This document shows, one piece after another, positions 8,441 through 18,719 of a DNA stretch of 64,000 nt. A program made the position numbers and the translations under genes. The DNA comes from Pseudomonas sp. HOU2 (GTDB taxonomy: Bacteria > Pseudomonadota > Gammaproteobacteria > Pseudomonadales > Pseudomonadaceae), in NCBI RefSeq assembly GCF_040729435.1, contig NZ_CP160398.1, positions 2,356,001-2,420,000 on the forward strand. Reading direction: 5' to 3'. How positions within the stretch are numbered: position 1 is the stretch's first letter; every line of letters starts with the position of its first letter. The notes under the pieces are model-generated. The model searched no databases. It was given only the letters and a program-made list of their open reading frames with translations, and was not told where the DNA came from.

Positions 8441-10879
8441 TTACGCCGGTTTGGCCTCGGCCAACGCCTCCTGCGCCAATTCCTTCTCGGCCTCTTTCAG
8501 ATCGTCTTCACTGATCATCTCGGCAATCACCCGCAGACGCTCGACCACGCGCGCATTGACGCTGCCCTCAGGGAACTGACCGTCAGCATCCGGCTCACCG
8601 GCCGGCTCGCCGACCAACAGGCTCAACGCCTCGTCTGCCTGACGCACCGCGTACACGTGGAACTGCCCGGCGCGCACCGCCGCCAGCACCTTCTCGTCGA
8701 GCATCAGCGTGGCGACGTTGGCCTGTGGAATGATCGCGCCCTGCTCGCCGGTCAGCCCGCGGGCTTCGCAGAGACGGAAGAAGCCTTCGATCTTCTCGTT
8801 GACCCCGCCGACCGCCTGCACTTCACCGAACTGGTTGATCGAACCGGTGATCGCAAAGCACTGCTTGAGCGGAGTTTTCGACAGCGCCGAAATCAGCGTG
8901 CACGCCTCGCCCAGCGACGCACTGTCGCCATCGACATAACCGTAGGATTGCTCCAGCGCGATGCTCGCGGAGATCGCCAGCGGGAATTCCTGGGCGTAAC
9001 GGCTGCCCAGATACCCGGTGAGAATCATCACGCCCTTGGAGTGGATCGGTTGCCCAAGGTTGACCTCGCGCTCGATGTCGACGATACCGCTGCCGCCCGG
9101 GTACACCGTGGCGGAAATCCGCGCCGGCACACCAAACGCCGAGTCGCCGACTTCCAGCACGGTCAGCCCGTTGCACTTGCCAACCGCCGCGCCGTCAGTG
9201 TCGATCAGGATGATCCCGGCGAGCATGTCGTCGAGGATCCTTGCCGACACGCGACCGGTGCGGGTTGCCTTGGCTTTCAGCGCCCGCTCGATGTGCCCGG
9301 CATCGGTCATTTCATCACCGGCCAGATGGCGGATGAAATCCGCTTCGCTGACCAGTTGAAACAGATCACCGATCCGCGCCGACAAGCGCCCCTGATGCTC
9401 CGCCAGCCGCGCGCTATAGGTCGCCAGACGCGCCACCGCATCGGCGGTCAGCGGCGCCATGCCTTCTTCCGAAGTACGGGTTTTCAGCAACTGGGCGAAC
9501 TGCTCCAGGCTTTCGTCGACCATCGGAATGTCTTCGTCGAAGTCGACCAGCACGCGGAACATCTCCTGGAAGTCCGGATCCAGGTCCTGCAGCGTGTAAT
9601 ACAGCTGCCGCGCGCCGATGATGATGACTTTGACCTGCAACGGAATGTGCTGCGGGTTGAGAGTCACGGTGGCGAAACGGCCCATCTCGCCCAGCGGTGA
9701 TTCCATCTTCAGCTTGCGCGATTGCAGGGCACGCTTCAGCGCATCCCACACGAACGGCTCGCTGAGCATTTTTTCCGCTTCAAGGATCAGGAAGCCGCCG
9801 TTGGCGCGATGCAGTGCACCTGGGCGCAACTGCCGATAAGTGGTGTAGAGCGCCCCCTGATCGGTGGTGTATTCGATGCGGCCGAACAGATTCTCGTAAG
9901 TTGGGTGCGGTTCAAAAACCACCGGCGCACCGCCGCTGGCCGGATGCCCGACCACCAGGCTCGGCGCGTACTGCTCTTCCAGCAGTTTGCGCGCCACGGC
10001 GTCGGTCTTGCTGTCGTCGACCAGTTGCTCGACCACGGTTTTCAGCAGGTACACCTGCATCGCCTGCAGGTAACCGCAGACCGCAGCGTTCTCCGCGTAC
10101 TTCTCGGACAGCGGCGAGAGCAACGGCTGCAAGGCCAGAGTGATGGTTTCTTCGTTGAGCTGACGCAACTGATTGTTCGACTCGCGCTTCCACTGCGGCA
10201 GGCTCGCGAGTTCTTCATTCAGACGTTCCTCGAGCCCGGAGATGTCCTCGTGGAAACGCTCACGATCGGCTTCCGGCAATTGCGAGAACTCGGCCTCGTC
10301 CAGCGCCTTGCCTTCGAGCATCGGCGTGAAGGCGATATTGCTGCTGTCACGGTACAGGGCGACGTCTTTTTCCAGGGCCAGACGTTCGATGACGTCCAGC
10401 GCCTTGTCATAGCGCTGGTTGAAGGCGCGGTCGATGGCGCTTTTCTTTTGCTGGTAGGACGGGTGTTCGAACACCGCAGGGAAAGTCGCCAGCAGGTTGT
10501 CGATCAGCCCGTTGATATCGCCGATGAACGCAGCGGCCGTTCCCGAAGGCAGTTCCAGCGCGCGGGGCTCGCGCGGCTCATCGAAATTGTTGACGTAGAC
10601 CCAGTCCGCCGGGGTCTGCAGGCGTTTGCCTTCGGCCTTCAGGTAGCGTTTGACGAACGAAAACCGGCCGGTGCCCGGTTCGCCCATGACAAAGACGTTG
10701 TAACCGGGGCGTGGCATCGCCACACCGAACTGCAAGGCTTCGACCGCACGTTCCTGGCCAAGCACACCGCGAAAGGGCTCCAGATCATTGGTGGTAGTGA
10801 AGCTGAACTGTTCAGCGGAAAACGGACGAGTCAGCGCTTCGGGCGCTATACGCAGGCTGGCAGCAACAGGATCAGGCAT
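8441..10879 (-). CDS. Lon-family ATP-dependent protease (LonB/YcbZ-like)
   Basis: 812-residue AAA+ protease with the nucleotide-binding part in the N-terminal two thirds and a Lon S16 protease domain at about 560-780. The protease dyad is intact: Ser653 in DGDSAS and Lys696 in NEKIEG, 43 residues apart as in E. coli Lon. The Walker A motif reads GEPGTGRFS (66-74), with arginine where lysine is usual, and the Walker B-like segment is GGFLILEAE. There is no N-terminal Lon substrate domain, placing it in the membrane-free Lon-like group (PA4576). The start ATG has GGAAG upstream. Confidence 0.9.
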   Translation of the reverse strand: MPDPVAASLRIAPEALTRPFSAEQFSFTTTNDLEPFRGVLGQERAVEALQFGVAMPRPGYNVFVMGEPGTGRFSFVKRYLKAEGKRLQTPADWVYVNNFDEPREPRALELPSGTAAAFIGDINGLIDNLLATFPAVFEHPSYQQKKSAIDRAFNQRYDKALDVIERLALEKDVALYRDSSNIAFTPMLEGKALDEAEFSQLPEADRERFHEDISGLEERLNEELASLPQWKRESNNQLRQLNEETITLALQPLLSPLSEKYAENAAVCGYLQAMQVYLLKTVVEQLVDDSKTDAVARKLLEEQYAPSLVVGHPASGGAPVVFEPHPTYENLFGRIEYTTDQGALYTTYRQLRPGALHRANGGFLILEAEKMLSEPFVWDALKRALQSRKLKMESPLGEMGRFATVTLNPQHIPLQVKVIIIGARQLYYTLQDLDPDFQEMFRVLVDFDEDIPMVDESLEQFAQLLKTRTSEEGMAPLTADAVARLATYSARLAEHQGRLSARIGDLFQLVSEADFIRHLAGDEMTDAGHIERALKAKATRTGRVSARILDDMLAGIILIDTDGAAVGKCNGLTVLEVGDSAFGVPARISATVYPGGSGIVDIEREVNLGQPIHSKGVMILTGYLGSRYAQEFPLAISASIALEQSYGYVDGDSASLGEACTLISALSKTPLKQCFAITGSINQFGEVQAVGGVNEKIEGFFRLCEARGLTGEQGAIIPQANVATLMLDEKVLAAVRAGQFHVYAVRQADEALSLLVGEPAGEPDADGQFPEGSVNARVVERLRVIAEMISEDDLKEAEKELAQEALAEAKPA

Positions 10880-11178
10880 CGGGCTTCCTTAACAATCAGG
10901 CGGGGCAGATAGCGGCATTCTGGCGCTGCCCGTGCCCCACTGGCAAGGCGCGCCACACGACAAAGCATAGACAACCGGGCCACCCCGCTTCGCCCCCCGT
11001 GAATCCGGGGTTATCGCCAAATCTTTTGTAAAAAATCACGGAACCCCCGGAACGTGCCTAAACTCCAAACTGCGCGGCTGGAACTAATACCGGCCCACTG
11101 GCGCTTCAGGGGTCTGTTATCACAGAGCCTGGGGGTCAGAACCCTGTCCATTGGTATGCACACAAAGAGAACAAAGCT
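10880..11178. other. intergenic region between divergent genes
   Basis: About 300 bases between the Lon-like protease and the DUF3015 gene. I see no ORF with coding character. GGAACC/GGAACG stretches around 11040-11056 resemble half of an ECF sigma promoter but lack a convincing second half. Confidence 0.4.
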
Positions 11179-11667
11179 ATGAAACGGATTCTTCTCGGTA
11201 CTCTCTTCACCGCTGTTTCCATCAACGCCATGGCGCAAGCCCCGGGTGGCCCGGATTGCGGTTGGGGCAACATGCTGTTCGAAGGTCAGCGTGGCACCCC
11301 GGCACACTTCCTGGCATCCACCACTAACGGCACCTCCGGTAACGCTACGTTCGGTATGACTTCCGGCACCAACGGTTGCTCGACCAACGCGTCGCTGACC
11401 TACGGCGGTAAATCCTGGTTCGCCATGAATGGCATGATGAACGAGCTGTCCGAAGACATGGCCAAGGGCAACGGCGAAGCGCTGACGACCTATGCCGTGG
11501 TACTGGGCGTTGCGCCGGAAGACCGTGCGCACTTCGCTGCTGTCACTCACGAGCACTTCCAGCAGATCTTCAGCAAGGCTGACGTAACCGCCGAAGACGT
11601 GCATACCAACACCCTGGCCGTTCTGAAATCAGACCCACGTCTGGCCAAGTACGCAACTCAGGCTTAA
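11179..11667 (+). CDS. DUF3015 family exported protein
   Basis: 162-residue protein with a signal peptide (MKRILLGTLFTAVSINAMAQ, cleavage about residue 19-20). The mature domain is of the DUF3015 type: it starts PGGPDCGWGNMLFEGQRG and contains TNGTSGNATFGMTSGTNGCS and two cysteines that could form a disulphide. A periplasmic location is expected; function unknown. A terminator follows immediately. It corresponds to the small exported protein near the Lon-like protease in P. aeruginosa. Confidence 0.87.
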   Translation: MKRILLGTLFTAVSINAMAQAPGGPDCGWGNMLFEGQRGTPAHFLASTTNGTSGNATFGMTSGTNGCSTNASLTYGGKSWFAMNGMMNELSEDMAKGNGEALTTYAVVLGVAPEDRAHFAAVTHEHFQQIFSKADVTAEDVHTNTLAVLKSDPRLAKYATQA

Positions 11668-11677
11668 GCTCGACCCC

Positions 11678-11712
11678 ACCCGCTTCTTTCGGGAAGCGGG
11701 TTTTGTTTTTTT
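11678..11712 (+). terminator. terminator of the DUF3015 gene
   Basis: ACCCGCTTC ... GAAGCGGGT stem followed by TTTGTTTTTTT. Confidence 0.9.
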
Positions 11713-11762
11713 ATGGCCCACCCTTTTTGAGCAATGCAAGTCAGTTGTGACATGTGCCGAGC

Positions 11763-11864
11763 CCTGTGGCGAGGGAGCTTGCTCCCGCTGGAGTGCGCAG
11801 CGCTCCCGGTTTTCAAAGCGGGGCCGCTGCGCGCCCCAGCGGGAGCAAGCTCCCTCGCCACAGG
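11763..11864. repeat. REP pair (CTGTGGCGAGGGAGC class)
   Basis: Inverted copies of CTGTGGCGAGGGAGCTTGCT flank a GC-rich spacer. Confidence 0.9.
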
Positions 11865-11936
11865 GTTGGTGCGGGTTTGACTGATCGGCATTAATGCCTG
11901 GGGTCTTTGTCTTTCTTTCGACTTAAGTTGCCACTT

Positions 11937-13790
11937 ATGCTCAAACGCCTTGCCTGGCTGGCGCTCTGTGTCTGCGCCCCGCTGTCCGCCGCGCCTCACA
12001 TCGACCCTCAACGTTTGCAGCAACTGGCCAACGACCGCTTCTGGATTTCCCTCGGTCATTACGAAACCGCCAAGCTTGGTGGCTGGCGCAGCTATGTCAG
12101 CGACAGGAAATTCTTTCTTGCGCCCGATGGCAACGAACACCCCGACCATGAACTGGCTGCCACCGTGCAGGCACTGTACGCCCCCGCCAGTCTCGGCGAG
12201 CAGCATGCGCAATGCGTCTACCCGGCGCGCACCCGCTGGCTGAAAGCGCAGCTCAACCTCAGCGACCTGCCCGCCCCCGATTGCGCCGAATTCAACAAGT
12301 GGTTCAAGGACGTCTCGCCACACAGCGCGGTGATGATCTTCCCGGCGGCCTACCTCAACAGCCCGTCTTCAATGTTTGGCCACACCCTGTTGCGTATCGA
12401 TCAGGCCGACGTGCAGGCCGACAAGACCTCGCTGCTCAGCTACGCGATCAACTTCGGCGCCTACATCGAAGGCTCCGACAACAGCATTCTCTACGCCTGG
12501 AAGGGCTTGATGGGTGGCTATCCGGGGCTGTTTGCGCTGGTGCCGTATCAGGAAAAACTCTCCGAGTACCGCAGCCTGGAAAACCGCGACCTGTGGGAAT
12601 ACCGGCTGAACCTGACGCAAGCAGAAACCGCGCGCATGGTCGAGCATGTGTGGGAGCTGAAGCAGATCCAGTTCGACTATTTCTTCTTCGACGAAAACTG
12701 CTCCTATCGCCTGCTCGAACTGCTGCAGGTGGCACGCCCCAGCCTGCGCCTGACCGAGCAATTCCCGCTGACCGCCATCCCCACCGACACGGTCAAAGCG
12801 GTGAAGGAAGCCGGGCTGGTGGAAAGCATCGAATACCGCCCGTCACGCGAGCGTGAATTGCTCAGCCGCGCCGAACCGTTGAACAGCGAAGAACAGCAAT
12901 GGGTGCTGAAAGTCAGCGCCGATCAGCAGGTGCTGCAAGAGCCGACCTTCAAGGCCCTGCCCCGGGATCGTCAGGCGCTGATCATCGATGCGGCATATCG
13001 TCTGGAGCGCTACCGCGCCAACGGCCAGGAACGTGATGCGCAACGGTCGCAGCGCAGCTTCGACCTGCTGCGGGCGATCAACAAGAACCCGGCGCCGGAG
13101 CTGCAGATCCCGCAACCGGGGCTGCCCGAAGACGGCCACGAATCACGCACCTGGCAGGCCGGCGTCGGCACACGGGGCGATCGTGCCTTCGGCGAGTACG
13201 GTTTGCGCATGGCCTATCACGATCTCAACGACAACGCCGAAAGCTTCCCCCTTGGCGCGCAGATCGAAATCCTGCAGATGAAGCTGCGCCAGTATGAAGG
13301 CAATCAGTGGCAATTCCAGCAACTGGACCTGGCGACCATCCGCTCGCTGACCCCGCGCAATGAGTTGCTGCAACCACTGTCGTGGCAAGTCACCGGCGGC
13401 CTCGAGCGCGTACCGGGCAAGCATGATGACGAAAACCTGGTCAGCCACGTCAACGGTGGTGGTGGCGGTACTTGGCAGTTAGGCGAAGACACGCTCGGCT
13501 TTGCCCTTGGCACGGTGCGTATCGAGCACAACAATGACTTCGCCGGATTCGTCACGCCGGCCGCAGGCTTCAACACCGGCGTGCTGTGGAAAAACCCGTT
13601 GGGCAATCTCAGCGTCGAAGCCAAGGGCGATTACTTCACCAACGGCGAAGTACGCCGCAGCCTGAGCCTGAACCAGCAGTGGGAGCTGTCACGCAACCTC
13701 GGTTTGCGCCTGACGGCACAGCGTGAGTTCAGTCATGTGGCGACGCCGGAAACCGAGGTGATGCTTGAGGTGAAGTGGTATCACTACTGA
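11937..13790 (+). CDS. DUF4105 domain envelope protein
   Basis: 617-residue exported protein with a signal peptide (MLKRLAWLALCVCAPLSAAP). The DUF4105 region covers about residues 100-330, containing SPSSMFGHTLLRID, NFGAYIEGSDN and FFFDENCSYRLLEL. The GHTL histidine and ENCS cysteine resemble an NlpC/P60-like active site, although no activity is established. The C-terminal 200 residues look like an outer-membrane beta-barrel and end in aromatic residues (EVMLEVKWYHY). ATG 11937 is chosen because it gives the signal peptide directly. Confidence 0.85.
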   Translation: MLKRLAWLALCVCAPLSAAPHIDPQRLQQLANDRFWISLGHYETAKLGGWRSYVSDRKFFLAPDGNEHPDHELAATVQALYAPASLGEQHAQCVYPARTRWLKAQLNLSDLPAPDCAEFNKWFKDVSPHSAVMIFPAAYLNSPSSMFGHTLLRIDQADVQADKTSLLSYAINFGAYIEGSDNSILYAWKGLMGGYPGLFALVPYQEKLSEYRSLENRDLWEYRLNLTQAETARMVEHVWELKQIQFDYFFFDENCSYRLLELLQVARPSLRLTEQFPLTAIPTDTVKAVKEAGLVESIEYRPSRERELLSRAEPLNSEEQQWVLKVSADQQVLQEPTFKALPRDRQALIIDAAYRLERYRANGQERDAQRSQRSFDLLRAINKNPAPELQIPQPGLPEDGHESRTWQAGVGTRGDRAFGEYGLRMAYHDLNDNAESFPLGAQIEILQMKLRQYEGNQWQFQQLDLATIRSLTPRNELLQPLSWQVTGGLERVPGKHDDENLVSHVNGGGGGTWQLGEDTLGFALGTVRIEHNNDFAGFVTPAAGFNTGVLWKNPLGNLSVEAKGDYFTNGEVRRSLSLNQQWELSRNLGLRLTAQREFSHVATPETEVMLEVKWYHY

Positions 13791-13807
13791 TCCGGAACCT
13801 AGCCCCA

Positions 13808-13896
13808 TGTAGGAGTGAGCCTGCTCGCGATAGCGGTAGGTCAGACACAGCAACAGTGACTGGTAAATTGCTATCGCGAGCAGGCTCACTCCTACA
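13808..13896. repeat. REP pair (TGTAGGAGTGAGCC class)
   Basis: Second copy of the doublet seen at 8333, in the same arrangement. Confidence 0.9.
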
Positions 13897-14001
13897 GGGA
13901 TTTGTGGTGTTCAACGAATTACCTACATGCCTTTCACCAACGTCCGACGAATCACCTTCTAGACTTTCCCCATAAGCCGAAAATCGGCGCGGGAGAGTGC
14001 G

Positions 14002-14358
14002 ATGTGGCGGTGTGCGGGTTTGCTGGGTATTTTGCTGTTGCTCGGGGGTTGCCAGACCACCCACGAAGACTTGATCGCCAAAGGTTATCCACCGGCCTTC
14101 GCCGACGGTTTTGACGATGGCTGCATCAGTGGCCGGCAAGCCGTCGGTTCGATCAGCGGCGAGTTCCGCAAGAACGTGCCGCGCTATCTCAAGGACAAGC
14201 AATACGCCGAAGGCTGGACCGACGGCTTCCGCCAGTGTCAGGCAATGCTGGAAAACAAGGATCGCGAAGAGTATCGCAATGAGCACTGGGACGAACGCGA
14301 GCGCGCCTGGCAGCAACAGAAAGATCAGGACGCCGGGCGGGCTTATCGCTCGCAATAG
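14002..14358 (+). CDS. small lipoprotein
   Basis: 118-residue lipoprotein: signal MWRCAGLLGILLLLGGC with the lipidated cysteine at 17, then a short soluble domain containing FADGFDDGCISGRQA and a charged tail rich in E, R and Q. The glycine/aspartate repeats DGFDDGC and DGFRQC look like duplicated half motifs. Next residues after Cys are QTT, compatible with outer-membrane sorting. Function unknown. The GreA/B-like gene follows 70 bases later. Confidence 0.8.
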   Translation: MWRCAGLLGILLLLGGCQTTHEDLIAKGYPPAFADGFDDGCISGRQAVGSISGEFRKNVPRYLKDKQYAEGWTDGFRQCQAMLENKDREEYRNEHWDERERAWQQQKDQDAGRAYRSQ

Positions 14359-14428
14359 GTCGCTTCCAGACATCCAGTGAAACCAAATGCCGGCGACCAT
14401 GGCCCAATTCCTATAACAGGAGGACACC

Positions 14429-16350
<1,922 letters not shown>

Positions 16351-16456
16351 TTATGAAATTAAATGGTGCACAGGATATAAATCAGGTGGTTTTTTGAGCG
16401 GGTTTTGCACCTGAATGGGGAGATAAGATTGAAGTGATGCACCAACAGTTATACCG

Positions 16457-16525
16457 CCTTCGCGAGCAAGCTCGCTCCCACATTTGAAATGCATTCCCCC
16501 TGTGGGAGCGAGCTTGCTCGCGAAG
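16457..16525. repeat. REP pair (GTGGGAGCGAGC class, tail to tail)
   Basis: CGCGAGCAAGCTCGCTCCCA and the inverse TGTGGGAGCGAGCTTGCTCG with a short spacer, between gdhA and the ettA terminator. The order of arms is opposite to the 4026 pair. Confidence 0.9.
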
Positions 16526-16558
16526 GGCTCGACTCGGTTGCACCTGAAAAACCCAGGC

Positions 16559-16584
16559 AAAAAAAACGGAGCCCGAAGGCTCCG
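16559..16584 (-). terminator. terminator of ettA
   Basis: Reverse strand CGGAGCC TTCG GGCTCCG followed by TTTTTTTT: a stable tetraloop hairpin 23 bases after the ettA stop. Confidence 0.92.
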
Positions 16585-16606
16585 CTCTTTCTGCCACCAA
16601 CCCGAA

Positions 16607-18271
16607 TCAGGCCAGCTTCTTGTGACGCACCCGGTGTGGCTGGGCCGCCGCTTCGCCGAGGCGCTTTTTGCGGTCGGCTTCGTACTCGGTGTAGTTGCCT
16701 TCGAAGAACACTGCTTGCGAGTCGTCTTCGTACGCCAGGATGTGCGTCGCGACGCGGTCCAGGAACCAGCGATCGTGAGAGATCACAATGGCGGCGCCCG
16801 GGAAGTCCAGCAGGGCTTCTTCCAGGGAACGCAGGGTTTCAACGTCGAGGTCGTTGGACGGTTCGTCGAGCAGCAGGACGTTGCCGCCCTCCTTCAGGGT
16901 CAGCGCCAGGTGCAGACGACCGCGCTCACCACCGGACAGGTCCTTGACGAACTTCTGCTGGTCGCCGCCCTTGAAGTTGAAGCGACCGACGTAAGTGCGC
17001 GACGGGATCTCGTAGTTGCCGATGCGGATCTGATCCGAACCGTCGGAGATCTGCTGGAACACGGTCTTGCTGCCGTCGAGGTCTTCGCGGCTCTGATCCA
17101 CGCAGGCCAGTTGCACGGTTTCGCCGACTTCGATGGTGCCGGAATCCGGAGTTTCCTTGCCCATCAGCATGCGGAACAGGGTCGACTTACCGGCACCGTT
17201 ACCACCGATCACGCCGACGATGGCGCCCTTGGGCATGGAGAACGACAGGTTGTCGATCAGTACGCGATCGCCGTAGCCCTTGGTGACGTTCTTGAACTCG
17301 ATGACCTTGTCGCCCAGACGCGGACCGGCCGGGATGTAGATCTCGTTGGTTTCCGAACGCTTCTGGAATTCCTGCGACTGCATTTCTTCGAAACGCTGCA
17401 GACGTGCCTTGGATTTCGACTGACGGGCTTTCGCGCCTTTGCGCACCCACTCCAGCTCTTCCTTCATGGCTTTTTCGTGAGCCGATTGCTGCTTGGATTC
17501 CTGGGCCAGACGATCGGACTTGGCTTCCAGCCAACCCGAGTAATTGCCCTCGTAAGGAATGCCCGCGCCGCGGTCGAGTTCCAGAATCCAGCCGGCAACG
17601 TTGTCGAGGAAGTAACGGTCGTGCGTGATCGCGACCACGGTGCCCGGGAAGTCGTGCAGGAAGTGCTCCAGCCACGCCACCGAATCAGCGTCCAGGTGGT
17701 TGGTCGGTTCGTCGAGCAGCAGCATGTCCGGTGCGGACAGCAGCAGACGGCACAGGGCCACACGACGCTTCTCACCACCGGACAGGTGTTCGACCTTGGC
17801 ATCCCAGGCCGGCAGACGCAGCGCATCGGCAGCGACTTCCAGTTGGCGCTCAAGGTTGTGACCATCGCTGGCCTGCAGGATCGCTTCGAGCTTGGCCTGT
17901 TCGGCAGCCAGCTTATCGAAGTCGGCATCCGGGTCGGCGTAAGCGGCGTAGACCTCGTCCAGACGCGCTTGTGCGTCCTTGATCACGCTGACCGCTTCCT
18001 CGACCACTTCACGCACGGTCTTGGTCGGATCAAGTTGTGGCTCTTGCGGCAGATAACCGATGTTCAGGTCCGGCATCGGACGGGCTTCGCCCTCGAACTC
18101 GGTGTCGACGCCGGCCATGATTTTCAGCAGTGTGGACTTACCCGAACCGTTGAGGCCGAGTACGCCGATCTTGGCGCCGGGGAAGAACGACAGCGAAATG
18201 TTTTTCAGGATTTCCCGCTTCGGCGGAACAACTTTGCCCAGCCGATGCATGGTGAAGACGTATTGAGCCAT
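16607..18271 (-). CDS. ettA: energy-dependent translational throttle protein EttA
   Basis: ABC-F ATPase that binds the ribosomal E site and gates early elongation according to ATP/ADP. The 554-residue protein has two ABC domains. The first has Walker A GLNGSGKST (about 41-49), LSGGEKRR and LLLDEPTNHLD; the second has GGNGAGKST, LSGGERGR and LLLDEPSNDLD. Between them lies the charged linker WVRKGAKARQSKSKARLQRF. There are no transmembrane segments. The order and length are those of EttA rather than Uup or YheS. Confidence 0.96.
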   Translation of the reverse strand: MAQYVFTMHRLGKVVPPKREILKNISLSFFPGAKIGVLGLNGSGKSTLLKIMAGVDTEFEGEARPMPDLNIGYLPQEPQLDPTKTVREVVEEAVSVIKDAQARLDEVYAAYADPDADFDKLAAEQAKLEAILQASDGHNLERQLEVAADALRLPAWDAKVEHLSGGEKRRVALCRLLLSAPDMLLLDEPTNHLDADSVAWLEHFLHDFPGTVVAITHDRYFLDNVAGWILELDRGAGIPYEGNYSGWLEAKSDRLAQESKQQSAHEKAMKEELEWVRKGAKARQSKSKARLQRFEEMQSQEFQKRSETNEIYIPAGPRLGDKVIEFKNVTKGYGDRVLIDNLSFSMPKGAIVGVIGGNGAGKSTLFRMLMGKETPDSGTIEVGETVQLACVDQSREDLDGSKTVFQQISDGSDQIRIGNYEIPSRTYVGRFNFKGGDQQKFVKDLSGGERGRLHLALTLKEGGNVLLLDEPSNDLDVETLRSLEEALLDFPGAAIVISHDRWFLDRVATHILAYEDDSQAVFFEGNYTEYEADRKKRLGEAAAQPHRVRHKKLA

Positions 18272-18398
18272 GGAGAACCTTGGGTCAGTGACAGATGAAT
18301 GATTGGAGCGCAGGCGATGCCCGGCCAGGCCGATGCGCGTCGTTCACTTGATCACTTGATGGCCATCAAGGCGTGCGCGCTAAAAAAACCTGAGTCTA

Positions 18399-18568
18399 GG
18401 AGCTGGGCCAGACGCTGTTAAAACGTAACGAGCGAAGGAAAGACAAGGCGGAAACAGGCGAGGACCGGTCGGAGTCGCGCTCGACTTTACGGGTTGTAAA
18501 TGAGCAGTCCGAGCCTGTTTTCAACGCAGTATTTCCGAGCGCAGTAGTTTTAACAGTGTCTGGGCTCC
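18399..18568. repeat. 170-base imperfect palindrome, MITE-like
   Basis: The arms begin GGAGCTGGGCCAGACGCTGT and end ACAGTGTCTGGGCTCC and pair almost along the whole 80 bases of each side. Shared blocks include CTGTTAAAAC, GGAAA and GAAACAGGC. No ORF lies inside. It occupies the middle of the 448-base gap 18272-18719 between divergent ettA and morA; the flanks hold no gene. It is not one of the short REP classes. No target-site duplication is evident. Confidence 0.7.
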
Positions 18569-18719
18569 CGCGTAACCGGCAAAGCTACCTTAATGATGGA
18601 AGGCAGTCCAGCCGAGTGGGGCTGGCACTTCGCCACAACTCAAGGCATGCTAGCCGCCCTTCGGGCGTCCGGCTTATAGTGCACGTCGCGCCAGTCCAGC
18701 CAAACCGCAGGATTTCAGC

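Noticed and set aside
11040..11080. ECF (AlgU-type) promoter before the DUF3015 gene
   Set aside because: GGAAC-like -35 halves occur but no proper -10 at 16-17 bases.
16484..18298. Long open frame antisense to ettA (about 600 codons)
   Set aside because: Composition artefact of high-GC coding DNA; ettA on the other strand has full domain support.
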